A DNA stretch of 9,838 nucleotides from Smithellaceae bacterium (GCA_028718405.1 JAQULV010000020.1:1-9838); one strand, 5' to 3'. Shown: positions 1 to 7,800, counted from the first letter of the stretch. The notes: a model not told the origin generated them from the sequence alone. Numbers and translations: made by a program.

Positions 1-843
1 GAAGAGAGACTGATGGAAGATGCACTGAGAGAGAACGAAGAGCGGTACCGTCTTTACTTTGAAAGCATCTCCGACATCCTCTTCACCACGGACCTCAACT
101 TCAAGATCCTGGATGTCTCACCAAGTATCAAGAGGATCCTGGGATACGAGGCGAAGGATTTCATCGGCGCTACCCCGACCAGTCTCAAGATCATCACTGT
201 CTCGTCGCTGAAGAAGGCCCTCACCGAGGTACGGCGCGTGATGGATGGGGAGGTAATAACCTCCTCGGAACTGGAGTTTGTTACTCGAAACGGAGAGAGG
301 AAATTCGGAGAACTGAGAGGAGCACCCATCTATCGCCAGGGGAAGATCAGCGGCTACGTCTTCGTCGCCCGCGAGACTACGGAGCGCAACCGCGTGGAAA
401 CGGAACTGGCTGCTAAATCCAAACGCCTGGAGGAAACCAACACGGCTCTCAAAGTCCTGCTCCGTCAAATGGAGGAGGACAAGGCGGAGATGGAGGCTGT
501 CTTCGTCGAGAACATCAAGAAGACCGTTCTTCCGTACGTCGAGAAATTGAAGGGCATCCATATTAACACTCCCTTCGACTCCTACGTTGATGCCATGGAG
601 GTAAACCTCGGCAATATCCTGTCTCCCTTTGTCCACAAGTTGAACGCCTCCCTGGCCAAGCTGACCCCCAGGGAGATCGAGATCGCCAACCTCATCAAGG
701 ACGGCAGGACCACCAAGGAGATCGCCGAGATGCTCAACATCAGTCCGGCTTCGGTCGATCTGCACCGCAACCACATCAGAAGAAAACTGGGACTCAGCAA
801 TTCCGATGTCAATCTCCAACATTATCTGTCCACGCTGATCTGA
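1..843 (+). CDS. PAS-domain sensor with C-terminal LuxR-type helix-turn-helix (5' end outside window)
   Basis: This is a cytoplasmic signal-responsive transcription regulator. An ATG lies at 13, but the frame is open to base 1 (EERL before it) and the text reads like the linker after an earlier domain, so I treat the gene as partial, probably with more PAS domains upstream. Visible order (numbering from base 1): one PAS domain at about residues 13-128 (ERYRLYFESISDILFTTD, then ILGYEAKDFIG and a final YVFVARETTERNR), a coiled coil at about 129-180 rich in E, K and L, a linker, and a LuxR/GerE helix-turn-helix at about 220-280 (LTPREIEIANLIKDGRTTKEIA, ending in HRNHIRRKLGL). No receiver or kinase domain is visible, so the signal probably enters through PAS binding of a ligand or cofactor. 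No membrane segment is seen. The family call is firm; signal and targets are unknown. Confidence 0.85.
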   Translation, partial: EERLMEDALRENEERYRLYFESISDILFTTDLNFKILDVSPSIKRILGYEAKDFIGATPTSLKIITVSSLKKALTEVRRVMDGEVITSSELEFVTRNGERKFGELRGAPIYRQGKISGYVFVARETTERNRVETELAAKSKRLEETNTALKVLLRQMEEDKAEMEAVFVENIKKTVLPYVEKLKGIHINTPFDSYVDAMEVNLGNILSPFVHKLNASLAKLTPREIEIANLIKDGRTTKEIAEMLNISPASVDLHRNHIRRKLGLSNSDVNLQHYLSTLI

Positions 844-948
844 AAACCTGTGAATCCCCTCACCGTCTCCATTCCCCTATCATGAGAATGTTTGATACAA
901 CTCACCATCATTGCAGATGATATTAGAATGACACCGCCAGGGGGCTTC

Positions 949-976
949 TTGTTAATATAAGAGTCTTGCTTATATT
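949..976 (+). promoter_or_regulatory. Candidate sigma-70 promoter for the OmpA-domain gene
   Basis: The -35 box TTGTTA (949-954) is followed by a 16-nt spacer and the -10 box TATATT (971-976, 5 of 6 consensus bases). It sits in an AT-rich stretch of otherwise GC-rich DNA, which would give a leader of roughly 130 nt before the start at 1113. It was found by eye only; the rest of the 844-1112 gap shows no gene. Confidence 0.4.
954..976. repeat. 8-bp inverted repeat overlapping the candidate -10 box
   Basis: AATATAAG (954-961) and CTTATATT (969-976) are exact reverse complements separated by 7 nt. The right arm contains the candidate -10 box and the left arm abuts the -35 box, so it could be an operator. 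The AT-rich composition makes a chance occurrence possible. Confidence 0.45.
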
Positions 977-1006
977 TCATATCTAATCTCTTCATATTGC
1001 CTAATT

Positions 1007-1037
1007 TCCAACTCAGGTCTATGACTCTCCAACTCAG
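1007..1037. repeat. 10-bp direct repeat with 21-bp period in the OmpA-gene leader
   Basis: TCCAACTCAG occurs at 1007-1016 and again at 1028-1037. The start-to-start distance is 21 bp, close to two turns of B-DNA, the spacing expected for two regulator monomers bound on one face. It lies between the candidate promoter and the start codon. The role is unknown. Confidence 0.4.
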
Positions 1038-1112
1038 AAAACAATCCCGCTTCTTGTTCAAGCGATTAGCAGAATCTCTACGTGGGCGGGTAAAATGGGG
1101 AAGGGGCAATAC

Positions 1113-1910
1113 ATGAAAAAAGCATCCATCGTTTTTGTAATCCTCATCTTCACGGTAATGGCCTCGGGACCGGTCTTCGCGCGCACCCTCAGCTTGGGCA
1201 AACATGGAACCGGCCTGGGACTGACGGTCGGTGGAAAAAGTGTCGGACTTTCCGGGACGGCAACAGGCATAGCCGGCATTGAGGCAGCCTTAGGGGTTTC
1301 GTCCTCCGAAGTTGATCTGGGTGCCAACGCTGATCTTCTCAATACCACCCTGGTTGATGCCACCTTAAAGGTTGATCTGACCATCGCCAACGAACTTCTG
1401 GACAAACTGAACCTCGTCAAACTCCCGCTGGAATTGCCCGTGCTGCCTGCCGTCGTTCCGACCGTACCGGCGCAAGCGGGTGCCGTGATCGATCAGAAAG
1501 ACCCAATAGTCATTGCCAAGAGCGACATACCCGAGAAAAGGCGCGAGACGCTCAATGTTCTGTTCGATTTCGACCGCTCCAAGGTAAAGCCTGCCTTCCA
1601 TGAAGAGGTCGCCAGGATCGCCGCTATCATGAAAGAGTATCCGCTGGTGAGCGCCATTATTCAAGGGCACACCTGCAATATCGGGGGCAAGCAGTATAAT
1701 CTGAAGCTGTCCGTGCGCCGGGCGGAAAGCATCAAGAGATACCTGGTAGAAAATTTCGGCATCGCTTCCGAGCGCATCAGCACGGAAGGCTATGGTTATT
1801 TCAAGCCGACCGCCGACAACTCCACCCGTGAAGGCCGCAAGCTCAACCGGCGCGGCGGAACGAGCGTCGAGTTCTTCATTCCCCGGCATGAGGAAATCTT
1901 ACAGTCCTAA
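1113..1910 (+). CDS. Secreted OmpA-domain (peptidoglycan-associating) envelope protein
   Basis: I chose the start at 1113 over the in-frame ATG at 1095 because AAGGGG (1101-1106) is correctly spaced before it and it begins a clean signal peptide: MKK, a hydrophobic run, and a likely cut after SGPVFA (about residue 23). The product is 265 residues. After the signal, residues 24-130 are Gly/Val/Leu-rich with no barrel or lipobox and end in a Pro-rich linker. Residues about 140-260 form an OmpA C-terminal domain: VLFDFDRSKVKP, a GHT loop, NLKLSVRRAESIKRYL and EGRKLNRR. This fold binds diaminopimelate of peptidoglycan, so the protein probably sits in the periplasm or at the outer membrane. The Asp usual after GHT is Cys188 here, while the binding Arg in LSVRRA is present. 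The N-terminal half is unrecognised. The gene stands alone between a promoter candidate and a terminator hairpin. Confidence 0.85.
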   Translation: MKKASIVFVILIFTVMASGPVFARTLSLGKHGTGLGLTVGGKSVGLSGTATGIAGIEAALGVSSSEVDLGANADLLNTTLVDATLKVDLTIANELLDKLNLVKLPLELPVLPAVVPTVPAQAGAVIDQKDPIVIAKSDIPEKRRETLNVLFDFDRSKVKPAFHEEVARIAAIMKEYPLVSAIIQGHTCNIGGKQYNLKLSVRRAESIKRYLVENFGIASERISTEGYGYFKPTADNSTREGRKLNRRGGTSVEFFIPRHEEILQS

Positions 1911-1924
1911 GCGTTACCTTTGTC

Positions 1925-1971
1925 CCAGGAAGCCGGCGGGGATATGTTCCCTCCCCCTGCCGGCTCCCTGG
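1925..1971 (+). terminator. Strong stem-loop after the OmpA-domain gene
   Basis: The left arm reads CCAGG, one base, then AGCCGGC and a G run. The right arm has a C run, then GCCGGCT, one base, and CCTGG. This gives a long GC-rich stem with one internal mismatch and one bulged T, starting 15 nt after the stop codon. No clear T tract follows, so it may be a weak intrinsic terminator or an mRNA 3'-end stabiliser. Confidence 0.55.
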
Positions 1972-2046
1972 TTCCCCACAGAACCTGCCGTTTGTTTGTC
2001 TCTCCCAACATGATAAAACCGCGGCGCATTTCTCAGGCAAAAGCAG

Positions 2047-2076
2047 TTGAGATAGCGGGCACATCCGTGGTATCCT
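2047..2076 (+). promoter_or_regulatory. Candidate sigma-70 promoter for xthA
   Basis: The -35 box TTGAGA (2047-2052, 5 of 6 bases) is followed by an 18-nt spacer and the -10 box TATCCT (2071-2076, 4 of 6). It lies after the preceding hairpin and about 37 nt before the xthA start codon, a sensible position for a short leader. Confidence 0.4.
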
Positions 2077-2112
2077 GGTTTCGGTCTTCAAATAAAAACT
2101 CTTGGACCTTCC

Positions 2113-2898
2113 ATGAGAACCTTTAAGATCGCAAGCTTTAACGTCAACTCGATACGATCCCGCCTGGACATCGTCGTCCCCTGGCTCGAAAGGAACCACC
2201 CCGATTGCCTCTGTATGCAGGAAACAAAGGTCCGTGACGATAGTTTCCCCGTCGATGATTTTAAGGCCTGCGGGTACCATGTCGTCTTTCGCGGCCGCGG
2301 CCAGTACAACGGCGTCGCCCTCGCCTCCCGCGTGGAGCCTAAGAATGTGATTTACGGTCTGGCCGTTGACGGCCCCGAAGACGACGACCGGCTGATCGCT
2401 GCCGGGATAACGGGCGTTACCGTCGTCAATACCTATGTACCGCAAGGCCACGACAAGGACAGCCCCCAGTTCGCCTACAAGCTCAAATGGTACGATCGTT
2501 TCCGGGACTTTTTGAACCGCACTTATTCACCCTCTCAGCCGCTGATCTGGTGCGGCGATCTCAACGTGGCCCCCGAATCTATCGATGTGCACGATCCCAA
2601 GCGGCTGCTGGGGCATGTCTGTTTCAATCCCCAGGTGTGGGATGCCTTCGCCGCGGTGAGATCCTGGGGCCTCGAAGACATCTTTCGCAAGTATCATCCG
2701 GGCGAGGCGGGACAGTACACCTTCTTCGATTACCGCGTTCCCGACGCGGTGAGCAGAGCCAAGGGCTGGCGGGTCGATCACATCCTGGCCACGAAATCCC
2801 TGGCCGCCAAATCCCTCTCGTGCAAGATTGACATGGCGCCGAGATTAGCTCCCAAACCCTCGGATCACACGGTGATCATGGCGGAGTTCCAAATCTGA
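2113..2898 (+). CDS. xthA: Exodeoxyribonuclease III (AP endonuclease)
   Basis: This cytoplasmic Mg-dependent DNA-repair nuclease cuts at abasic sites and degrades duplex DNA from 3' ends. At 261 residues it is about the length of E. coli Xth (268). Family motifs appear in order: [13 protein letters not shown] with Asn10, CMQETKV with the metal-binding Glu37, NTYVPQG with the catalytic-region Tyr, CGDLNVAP with Asp149 and Asn151, WRVDHIL, and the terminal [10 protein letters not shown] with Asp251 and His252. All expected catalytic residues are present. No strong Shine-Dalgarno precedes the ATG (only GGA at 2104-2106), so translation may be modest. The stop is one base from the next start, indicating cotranscription and probable translational coupling with the small downstream protein. 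Confidence 0.95.
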   Translation: MRTFKIASFNVNSIRSRLDIVVPWLERNHPDCLCMQETKVRDDSFPVDDFKACGYHVVFRGRGQYNGVALASRVEPKNVIYGLAVDGPEDDDRLIAAGITGVTVVNTYVPQGHDKDSPQFAYKLKWYDRFRDFLNRTYSPSQPLIWCGDLNVAPESIDVHDPKRLLGHVCFNPQVWDAFAAVRSWGLEDIFRKYHPGEAGQYTFFDYRVPDAVSRAKGWRVDHILATKSLAAKSLSCKIDMAPRLAPKPSDHTVIMAEFQI

Positions 2899-2899
2899 T

Positions 2900-3427
2900 A
2901 TGGATGAAACCCGGGAGACCAGGAAGAGAAACGAGGAGATTGCCCGCAAATTCGCGCTCATCGATTCTTCCTTTCTGAGCTTCACTTCGATCAGCGAACT
3001 CTGCGAGAATCTCATCCTCCTTGTCGAGGAAGAGTTTGCTATTCCCTTCGTATGGCTTACCTTGATCGACAGTCCCGAAACGGCCTTCCTGCGCGGCGAA
3101 ATCGTCGTCTCGCCAATCGTCAGAGACCGTCTCAACATCGTGTCGACCGAGGAGTTTCACGACCTCGCGGGCGACCAGACCGCCCCCGTGTTGAATAACA
3201 GCGATCTTCAACCCTTCTACAAGCTGCTGCCGGAAAGGGAGAAATACCTGATTCGCTCCATTGCCGTTGCCCCTTTTCGTATTGAAGAAATACCGGCCGG
3301 GTCGCTCAATCTCGGTGATCACTCCCCCCTGCGCTATCAACCGGACATGGACACGACCCTGCTCAATCACCTGATGAAACGATTCTCGGAAAGGCTCACC
3401 CATCTCCTCCGCATCTCTAGATCCTGA
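2900..3427 (+). CDS. Small GAF/DUF484-like protein
   Basis: This soluble protein of 175 residues has no signal peptide or membrane segment. A charged helical start (about residues 1-20, RETRKRNEEIARKFALID) leads into a pattern seen in GAF-type and DUF484 proteins: SISELCENLILLVEEEF, then IPFVWLTLID, and a later strand LIRSIAVAPFRIEE followed by AGSLNLGD. A final helix (about 150-170) could mediate dimerisation. No catalytic motif or output domain is seen, so any ligand sensing would act through a partner. The start lies 1 nt after the xthA stop, so the two form one unit, although a link to DNA repair is not evident. The DUF484/GAF assignment is from remembered sequence character and is moderate. 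Confidence 0.6.
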   Translation: MDETRETRKRNEEIARKFALIDSSFLSFTSISELCENLILLVEEEFAIPFVWLTLIDSPETAFLRGEIVVSPIVRDRLNIVSTEEFHDLAGDQTAPVLNNSDLQPFYKLLPEREKYLIRSIAVAPFRIEEIPAGSLNLGDHSPLRYQPDMDTTLLNHLMKRFSERLTHLLRISRS

Positions 3428-3487
3428 CTGGGTTTCCTGGTATCGACCTACCAACAGATATTCCTTGCCGACAGTACCAATTTCCCC

Positions 3488-3516
3488 TTGACATTGAGTC
3501 GGTTTCTCATTAACGT
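3488..3516 (+). promoter_or_regulatory. Candidate promoter for the acyl-CoA synthetase operon
   Basis: A perfect -35 box TTGACA (3488-3493) is followed by exactly 17 nt and a weak -10 box TAACGT (3511-3516, 3 of 6). A poor -10 with a perfect -35 suggests activator help or a chance match. If real, the leader would be about 160 nt and contain the palindromes listed next. No gene is seen in 3428-3684. Confidence 0.4.
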
Positions 3517-3539
3517 GCCTGCGTCACCCCTCCATCAAA

Positions 3540-3614
3540 TGATTGAATCAGAAAGAGGAATCTCCGGGTGACCCCGTTGCGGCGAAGTTACTGGCTGAAT
3601 GTACAACCATGGTT
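3540..3614. repeat. Three short palindromes in the leader of the acyl-CoA synthetase operon
   Basis: Three short perfect palindromes fall within 75 nt: TGATTGAATCA (3540-3550), GGGTGACCC (3566-3574) and AACCATGGTT (3605-3614). They do not share a sequence, so they are not copies of one operator. They lie downstream of the candidate promoter and before the Shine-Dalgarno. Each is short enough to be chance. Confidence 0.3.
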
Positions 3615-3684
3615 TCGGGTTCCAAGCTTTTCCGCTCCCGCCGCCATCGTCATGAATAGCAAATATCTATCTTAAGGAGGGTAT

Positions 3685-5586
3685 ATGTCCAGCAACTCGA
3701 AGTTTGACGAGGTTTTCAACGAGTCCATCAACAACCCCGACGCCTTCTGGGCAAAGGCAGCCGAAGACATCCGCTGGGATAAGAAATGGGATAAGGTCCT
3801 GGACGACTCCCGCCTTCCCTTCTACCGCTGGTTCACAGGCGGCGAGCTCAACACCTGCTATAACGCCGTCGATTTCCATGTCGAAAGCGGCCGCGGCGAC
3901 CAGACCGCCATCATCTACGACTCCCCCGTAACGGACACGGTCAGAAAGATCACCTACAAGGAACTGCTGGACCTGGTGGCCCGTTTCGCCGGCGCACTCG
4001 ACAAACTGGGAGTAAAGAAGGGCGACACAGTCATTATCTATATGCCCATGATCCCCCAAGCGATGGTGGCGATGCTTGCCTGCGCGCGGCTCGGTGCAGT
4101 GCATTCCGTCGTGTTCGGCGGTTTCGCCCCCAATGAGCTCGCGATCCGCATCAACGATGCCAAGCCCAAGATCATCGTCTCCGCCTCCTGCGGCATCGAG
4201 GGCAAGAAGACGATCCCTTACAAACCGCTCCTCGACGAGGCAATCAAGATCGCGGACCACAAGCCTGAGAAGTGCGTCATCTTCCAGCGTCCCCAGGTGG
4301 CGGCGGAGCTCGTCGCCGGTCGCGATTTCGATTGGGAAGCGCTGATGAAAGACGCTCCGGCCGTTGCCTGTGTCACGGTCAAGGCCACCGATCCACTCTA
4401 CATCCTCTATACGTCCGGCACCACGGGCAAGCCCAAGGGCGTGATGCGCGACAACGGCGGCCATGCCGTGGCGCTGAAGTGGTCCATGAAGAACATCTAC
4501 AACGTCGAGCCCGGCGAGGTTTACTGGGCCGCGTCCGACGTAGGCTGGGTTGTGGGGCACTCCTACATTGTCTACGCGCCCCTGCTCAAAGGGTGTACGA
4601 CGATCCTCTACGAGGGCAAGCCTGTCGGCACCCCCGATCCCGGCGCCTTCTGGAGAGTCATTTCCCAGCATAAGGTATCCGTTCTGTTCACAGCTCCGAC
4701 GGCCTTCCGCGCCATCAAGAAGGAAGACCCCAACGGCGAGTATCTGAAGAAGTACGACATCAAGTCGCTCCGCTACCTGTTCCTGGCCGGCGAGCGTCTT
4801 GATCCCGATACATACTACTGGGCGAGTGACATGCTGAAGATCCCCGTTATCGACCACTGGTGGCAGACGGAAACCGGCTGGCCTATTGCCGCCAACTGTA
4901 TGGGTATCGAGCCGTTCGCCATCAAGGCGGGATCGCCTACGAAGGCCGTCCCCGGCTACAATGTCCAAATCGTCGACTCCGAAGGCCAGCAGCTTCCCAA
5001 CACCGAGGAGGGTTACGTGGTCGTAAAACTGCCGCTGCCTCCGGGGTGTTTGCCCACGCTGTGGAACGACGACGAACGTTACCTGGAATACGTGGAGAAA
5101 CTGCCCGGCTTCTACCTCACGGGCGACGGTGGTTACTACGACAAGGACGGCTACCTCTACATCATGGGGCGCATCGACGACGTCATCAACGTCGCGGGGC
5201 ATCGGCTCTCCACGGGCGCCATGGAAGAGATCCTGGCGAAGCACAAGGACGTGGCCGAGTGCGCCGTCTTCGGCGTCAACGACCAGCTGAAGGGCGAGGT
5301 TCCTATCGGCTTCACGGTACTCAAGGCCGGCGTAGACCGTGACCATGGCACCATCGCCGAAGAACTGGTGAAGATGGTGCGCAACGAGATCGGCGCCGTG
5401 GCCTGCTTCAAGCAGGTAGCCATCGTCAAGGCCTTGCCCAAGACACGCTCGGGCAAGACCCTGCGCAGCACGATGCGCAAGATCGCCAACGGCGTGCCCT
5501 ATGAGGTTCCCTCAACGATCGACGACGCGTCGGTACTCGACATCATCGCTGAGGCAGCCAGGACGATCGGCTACGGGAAGAAGTAG
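3685..5586 (+). CDS. AMP-forming short-chain acyl-CoA synthetase, PrpE/ACSS3-like (probably propionate-CoA ligase)
   Basis: It activates a short-chain acid with ATP and CoA to acyl-CoA, AMP and PPi in the cytoplasm. The 633 residues match PrpE and ACS length. Order: ACS N-terminal domain (about 6-60), AMP-binding core with the phosphate loop YTSGTTGKPKG (242-252), VGHSYIVYAPLL and VLFTAPTA, WWQTETG (392-398), LTGDGGY (Asp481), the hinge MGRIDD (494-499), and PKTRSGK with the adenylation Lys591, a residue acetylated in many relatives. The text resembles remembered PrpE and human ACSS3 more than acetate enzymes (SDVGWVVGHSYI, LPLPPG). LFLAGE puts Ala368 where acetate-specific ACS has Val, a change known to admit propionate, while the pocket Trp is kept. 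The Shine-Dalgarno AAGGAGG (3674-3680) is perfect, suggesting high expression. It shares its last base with the next gene. Acetate or another C3-C4 acid remains possible. Confidence 0.9.
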   Translation: MSSNSKFDEVFNESINNPDAFWAKAAEDIRWDKKWDKVLDDSRLPFYRWFTGGELNTCYNAVDFHVESGRGDQTAIIYDSPVTDTVRKITYKELLDLVARFAGALDKLGVKKGDTVIIYMPMIPQAMVAMLACARLGAVHSVVFGGFAPNELAIRINDAKPKIIVSASCGIEGKKTIPYKPLLDEAIKIADHKPEKCVIFQRPQVAAELVAGRDFDWEALMKDAPAVACVTVKATDPLYILYTSGTTGKPKGVMRDNGGHAVALKWSMKNIYNVEPGEVYWAASDVGWVVGHSYIVYAPLLKGCTTILYEGKPVGTPDPGAFWRVISQHKVSVLFTAPTAFRAIKKEDPNGEYLKKYDIKSLRYLFLAGERLDPDTYYWASDMLKIPVIDHWWQTETGWPIAANCMGIEPFAIKAGSPTKAVPGYNVQIVDSEGQQLPNTEEGYVVVKLPLPPGCLPTLWNDDERYLEYVEKLPGFYLTGDGGYYDKDGYLYIMGRIDDVINVAGHRLSTGAMEEILAKHKDVAECAVFGVNDQLKGEVPIGFTVLKAGVDRDHGTIAEELVKMVRNEIGAVACFKQVAIVKALPKTRSGKTLRSTMRKIANGVPYEVPSTIDDASVLDIIAEAARTIGYGKK

Positions 5587-7031
5587 TGGCGGCTGATTTT
5601 GACCGGATCTTCAACCCCAAAAGGATCGCCTTCGTAGGGGTATCGGCCGGAGGCTACGGCTTCGCCAACGAGATGCTGAGTTCCCATCTGAAGATGGGAT
5701 TCGCCGGTGCGATCTATCCCGTCAACCCCAAGGGCGGCGAGATCTTCGGCCTTACGATCTACAGGAGCGTGGAAGAAATCCCCGAGTCGATAGACTTCGC
5801 GATTATCGCCGTCGCCGCCCGTTTCGTTCCGGAGACGTTGGAGGCCTGCCGTCTCAAGGGTGCCGCCGGCGCCGAGATCGTCTCGGCGGGATTCCGCGAA
5901 GCGGCGACCAACGAAGGGGCCGACCTGGAGCAGCGGGTCAAGGCCATCTGCGCCAAGGGCATCCGAGTCGTCGGTCCCAATTGTTTCGGCATCTACTGTC
6001 CCGAGTCGGGACTCACCTTCGTTCCCGGCCCCGATCTTTCCCGGACACCGGGAGGAGTAGCCTTCGTCTCCCAGAGCGGTGGCATGTCCATCGACTTCGC
6101 TCTGCTGGGGCGCTCTTTAGGCCTTCGCTACAGCAAGATCATCAGCTTGGGAAACGGCGTCGACCTTCGGGAAACGGAGTTGCTCAAGTATTTGGGCGAC
6201 GACGAGAAGACCAAAGTCATCGCCATGTACGTCGAAGGGGTGGAAGATGGAACCCTCTTCTTCGAGACGCTGAAGAAGGTGACGGCGGCAAAGCCCGTCG
6301 TCATCTACAAGGGCGGCCTTTCCGACGCTGGACAAAGGGCCGTACAGAGCCATACGGCATCGTTGGGCGGCAGTCGCGCTATCTGGGAGGGAACGCTCCG
6401 GCAAGCGGGAGCGGTGCAGGTTTCGAATCTCTATGAGGCTGTCCAGACCTGCCTGGCTTTCAGCTTGCTGCCGATCCGCCCTTACCGCTCCATGGCCGTT
6501 ATCGGCGGCGGCGGGGCCTTGGGGGTGGCCGCCTGCGACGCCGCGGAGCGGTTCGATCTAGCGATCCCGCGTCTGAAAGACGAGGTCCGGGATAAGATCG
6601 ACCTTCTCCTCCCCAAGCCGGGCTCCAGCGCCGACAACCCGATAGACGTAGCGAATCCCTACGTGGCGCCGCAGACCATCGCTGAGATACTGAGGGAAGC
6701 CGCCGGCGACGAGCGGATCGACATCCAGGTCCTCGTCCAGCTCCTTTATCACTACAAGTCACTGGCCATCAATATGGGGCTCGCGTCCCTCAAGGATATT
6801 ACGCCGACGGCGATCCTCGCCGAGGGTGTCGAAGATGTGGTGGCCAAAACGGGTAAGCCCGTGGTTATGGTTCTCCCCAACCACCGCCAGGAACCGGGCG
6901 AGCTCGACGTCGAAGAGATGCTCCGGTCTGCTAAGAAGGCCTTTCTGGAACGGGGGATCCCCGTTTTCGACGATCTCGACGAGGCCCTGCGGGCAATTCA
7001 TCACGTCGCCCGTTACTGCCAAGGATTATAG
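5586..7031 (+). CDS. ADP-forming acyl-CoA synthetase, alpha (CoA-binding, phosphohistidine) subunit
   Basis: With the beta subunit it converts acyl-CoA, ADP and phosphate to acid, ATP and CoA, a substrate-level ATP step of fermenters. The 481 residues match the length of separate alpha subunits such as that of Pyrococcus ACD. Order: Rossmann CoA-binding domain (about 8-135, PKRIAFVGVS, YPVNPKG, VGPNC at 129-133), succinyl-CoA-ligase-like domain (about 150-290) with SQSGG (162-166), and the SHTASLGG loop carrying His256, equivalent to the phosphorylated His of the family. A third domain follows (about 300-481). The start is GTG within TAGTG, overlapping the upstream stop by 1 nt; GGGAAGAAG (5575-5583) may serve as the ribosome site. 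No ATG in a plausible position would keep the Rossmann strand. The beta gene follows after 21 nt. Confidence 0.93.
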   Translation: MAADFDRIFNPKRIAFVGVSAGGYGFANEMLSSHLKMGFAGAIYPVNPKGGEIFGLTIYRSVEEIPESIDFAIIAVAARFVPETLEACRLKGAAGAEIVSAGFREAATNEGADLEQRVKAICAKGIRVVGPNCFGIYCPESGLTFVPGPDLSRTPGGVAFVSQSGGMSIDFALLGRSLGLRYSKIISLGNGVDLRETELLKYLGDDEKTKVIAMYVEGVEDGTLFFETLKKVTAAKPVVIYKGGLSDAGQRAVQSHTASLGGSRAIWEGTLRQAGAVQVSNLYEAVQTCLAFSLLPIRPYRSMAVIGGGGALGVAACDAAERFDLAIPRLKDEVRDKIDLLLPKPGSSADNPIDVANPYVAPQTIAEILREAAGDERIDIQVLVQLLYHYKSLAINMGLASLKDITPTAILAEGVEDVVAKTGKPVVMVLPNHRQEPGELDVEEMLRSAKKAFLERGIPVFDDLDEALRAIHHVARYCQGL

Positions 7032-7052
7032 AACACGAAGGAGTTTTGTGAA

Positions 7053-7721
7053 ATGGATATTATCGCCAAAGTCCAGAAAGAAAACCGCAACGTCTTATCC
7101 GAATATGAATCGAAGCTGCTTTTGGCCGCCTACGGGATACCGGTGACAAAGGAACTGCTCGTCGAGAGTGACGCCGCGCTCGCTTCCGCCCTGCAGGAGG
7201 TCGGCTATCCGCTCGTGATGAAGGGCTGCTCCTCGGAGATCGCCCACAAGACGGAAAAGGGACTCATCCGTATCGACATCAGGGGCGAGGCCGAAGCGAA
7301 GGCTGCCTTCGGCGAGATCATGGCCGCCATGAACGGCGCCGCCGGTGCCGTCCTCGTGCAGGAGATGGTAAGGGGCCAGAGGGAGCTCGTTGTCGGCATG
7401 ACGCGCGATCCCCAGTTCGGCCCCTGCGTAATGTTCGGCCTGGGCGGGATCTTCACCGAGATATTAAGGGACGTCTCCTTCCGCAAGGCTCCCCTGGAGA
7501 AGCGCGACGCCCTCCAGATGATGGGTGAAATCAAGGGAAAGAAGATCCTGGAGGCGATCCGCGGCATGGAGGCCGCCGATCTCGAGGCCCTGGCGGCAAT
7601 GCTCATCAACGTGGGACGGGTCGGCCTGGAAAACGCCACGGTGAAGGAGATCGACATAAACCCCGTCATCCTGAGCAAAGGAAAGCCCGTGGCCGTCGAC
7701 GCCCTCGTCGTTCTCATTTGA
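7053..7721 (+). CDS. ADP-forming acyl-CoA synthetase, beta (ATP-grasp) subunit
   Basis: This nucleotide-binding partner of the preceding alpha subunit has 222 residues, the length of stand-alone beta subunits; in many bacteria the two are fused into one chain of about 700. It is an ATP-grasp fold: SEYESKLLLAAYGIPVTKE at the start, YPLVMKG with the nucleotide Lys57, AHKTEKGL with His65 (matching the second phosphohistidine, His71 beta of the archaeal enzyme), VLVQEMVRGQREL, the Gly-rich GLGGIFTE, and the metal-binding EIDINPV near the end. Both histidines of the phosphate relay are thus present across the pair. AAGGAG (7038-7043) precedes the ATG with 9-nt spacing. It closes the operon; a small hairpin follows the stop. 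Confidence 0.93.
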   Translation: MDIIAKVQKENRNVLSEYESKLLLAAYGIPVTKELLVESDAALASALQEVGYPLVMKGCSSEIAHKTEKGLIRIDIRGEAEAKAAFGEIMAAMNGAAGAVLVQEMVRGQRELVVGMTRDPQFGPCVMFGLGGIFTEILRDVSFRKAPLEKRDALQMMGEIKGKKILEAIRGMEAADLEALAAMLINVGRVGLENATVKEIDINPVILSKGKPVAVDALVVLI

Positions 7722-7724
7722 CGG

Positions 7725-7741
7725 ACCATCCTGCGGATGGT
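7725..7741 (+). terminator. Small hairpin after the beta-subunit gene
   Basis: ACCATCC and GGATGGT pair perfectly around a TGC loop, starting 4 nt past the stop codon. No T run follows, so it is a weak or Rho-assisted terminator or a processing end at best. Confidence 0.35.
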
Positions 7742-7800
7742 TACCTCTCTCAGCCACGTCTGACGACGCGCCTTTCGAGACAAGACCGGTTAATTTTTGC

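Noticed and set aside
118..822. A 234-codon minus-strand frame opposite the PAS-LuxR gene.
   Set aside because: It lies wholly inside a well-supported gene and shows no motif or ribosome site worth trusting.
1095..1112. Earlier ATG of the OmpA-domain gene, adding six residues.
   Set aside because: The later ATG has the better-spaced AAGGGG and begins a standard signal peptide; the extension would place GKGQY before it.
3438..3453. TGGTA/TACCA hairpin after the DUF484-like gene as a terminator.
   Set aside because: The stem is only 5 bp with a 6-nt loop and no T run.
3508..3520. TAACGTG at the acs-operon -10, resembling half of the TetR operator (TAACaGTG).
   Set aside because: One base is missing and no matching left half-site occurs at the right distance, so it is not support for TetR control of that operon.
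3599..3655. A possible 18-residue leader peptide before the synthetase operon.
   Set aside because: It has no Shine-Dalgarno, no telling codon run such as repeated regulatory amino acids, and no paired terminator/antiterminator structure.
3667..5346. A 559-codon open frame on the minus strand across the PrpE/ACSS3-like gene.
   Set aside because: The + strand frame has full family motifs over its entire length. The antisense frame shows no recognisable domain and is the usual by-product of GC-rich third positions.
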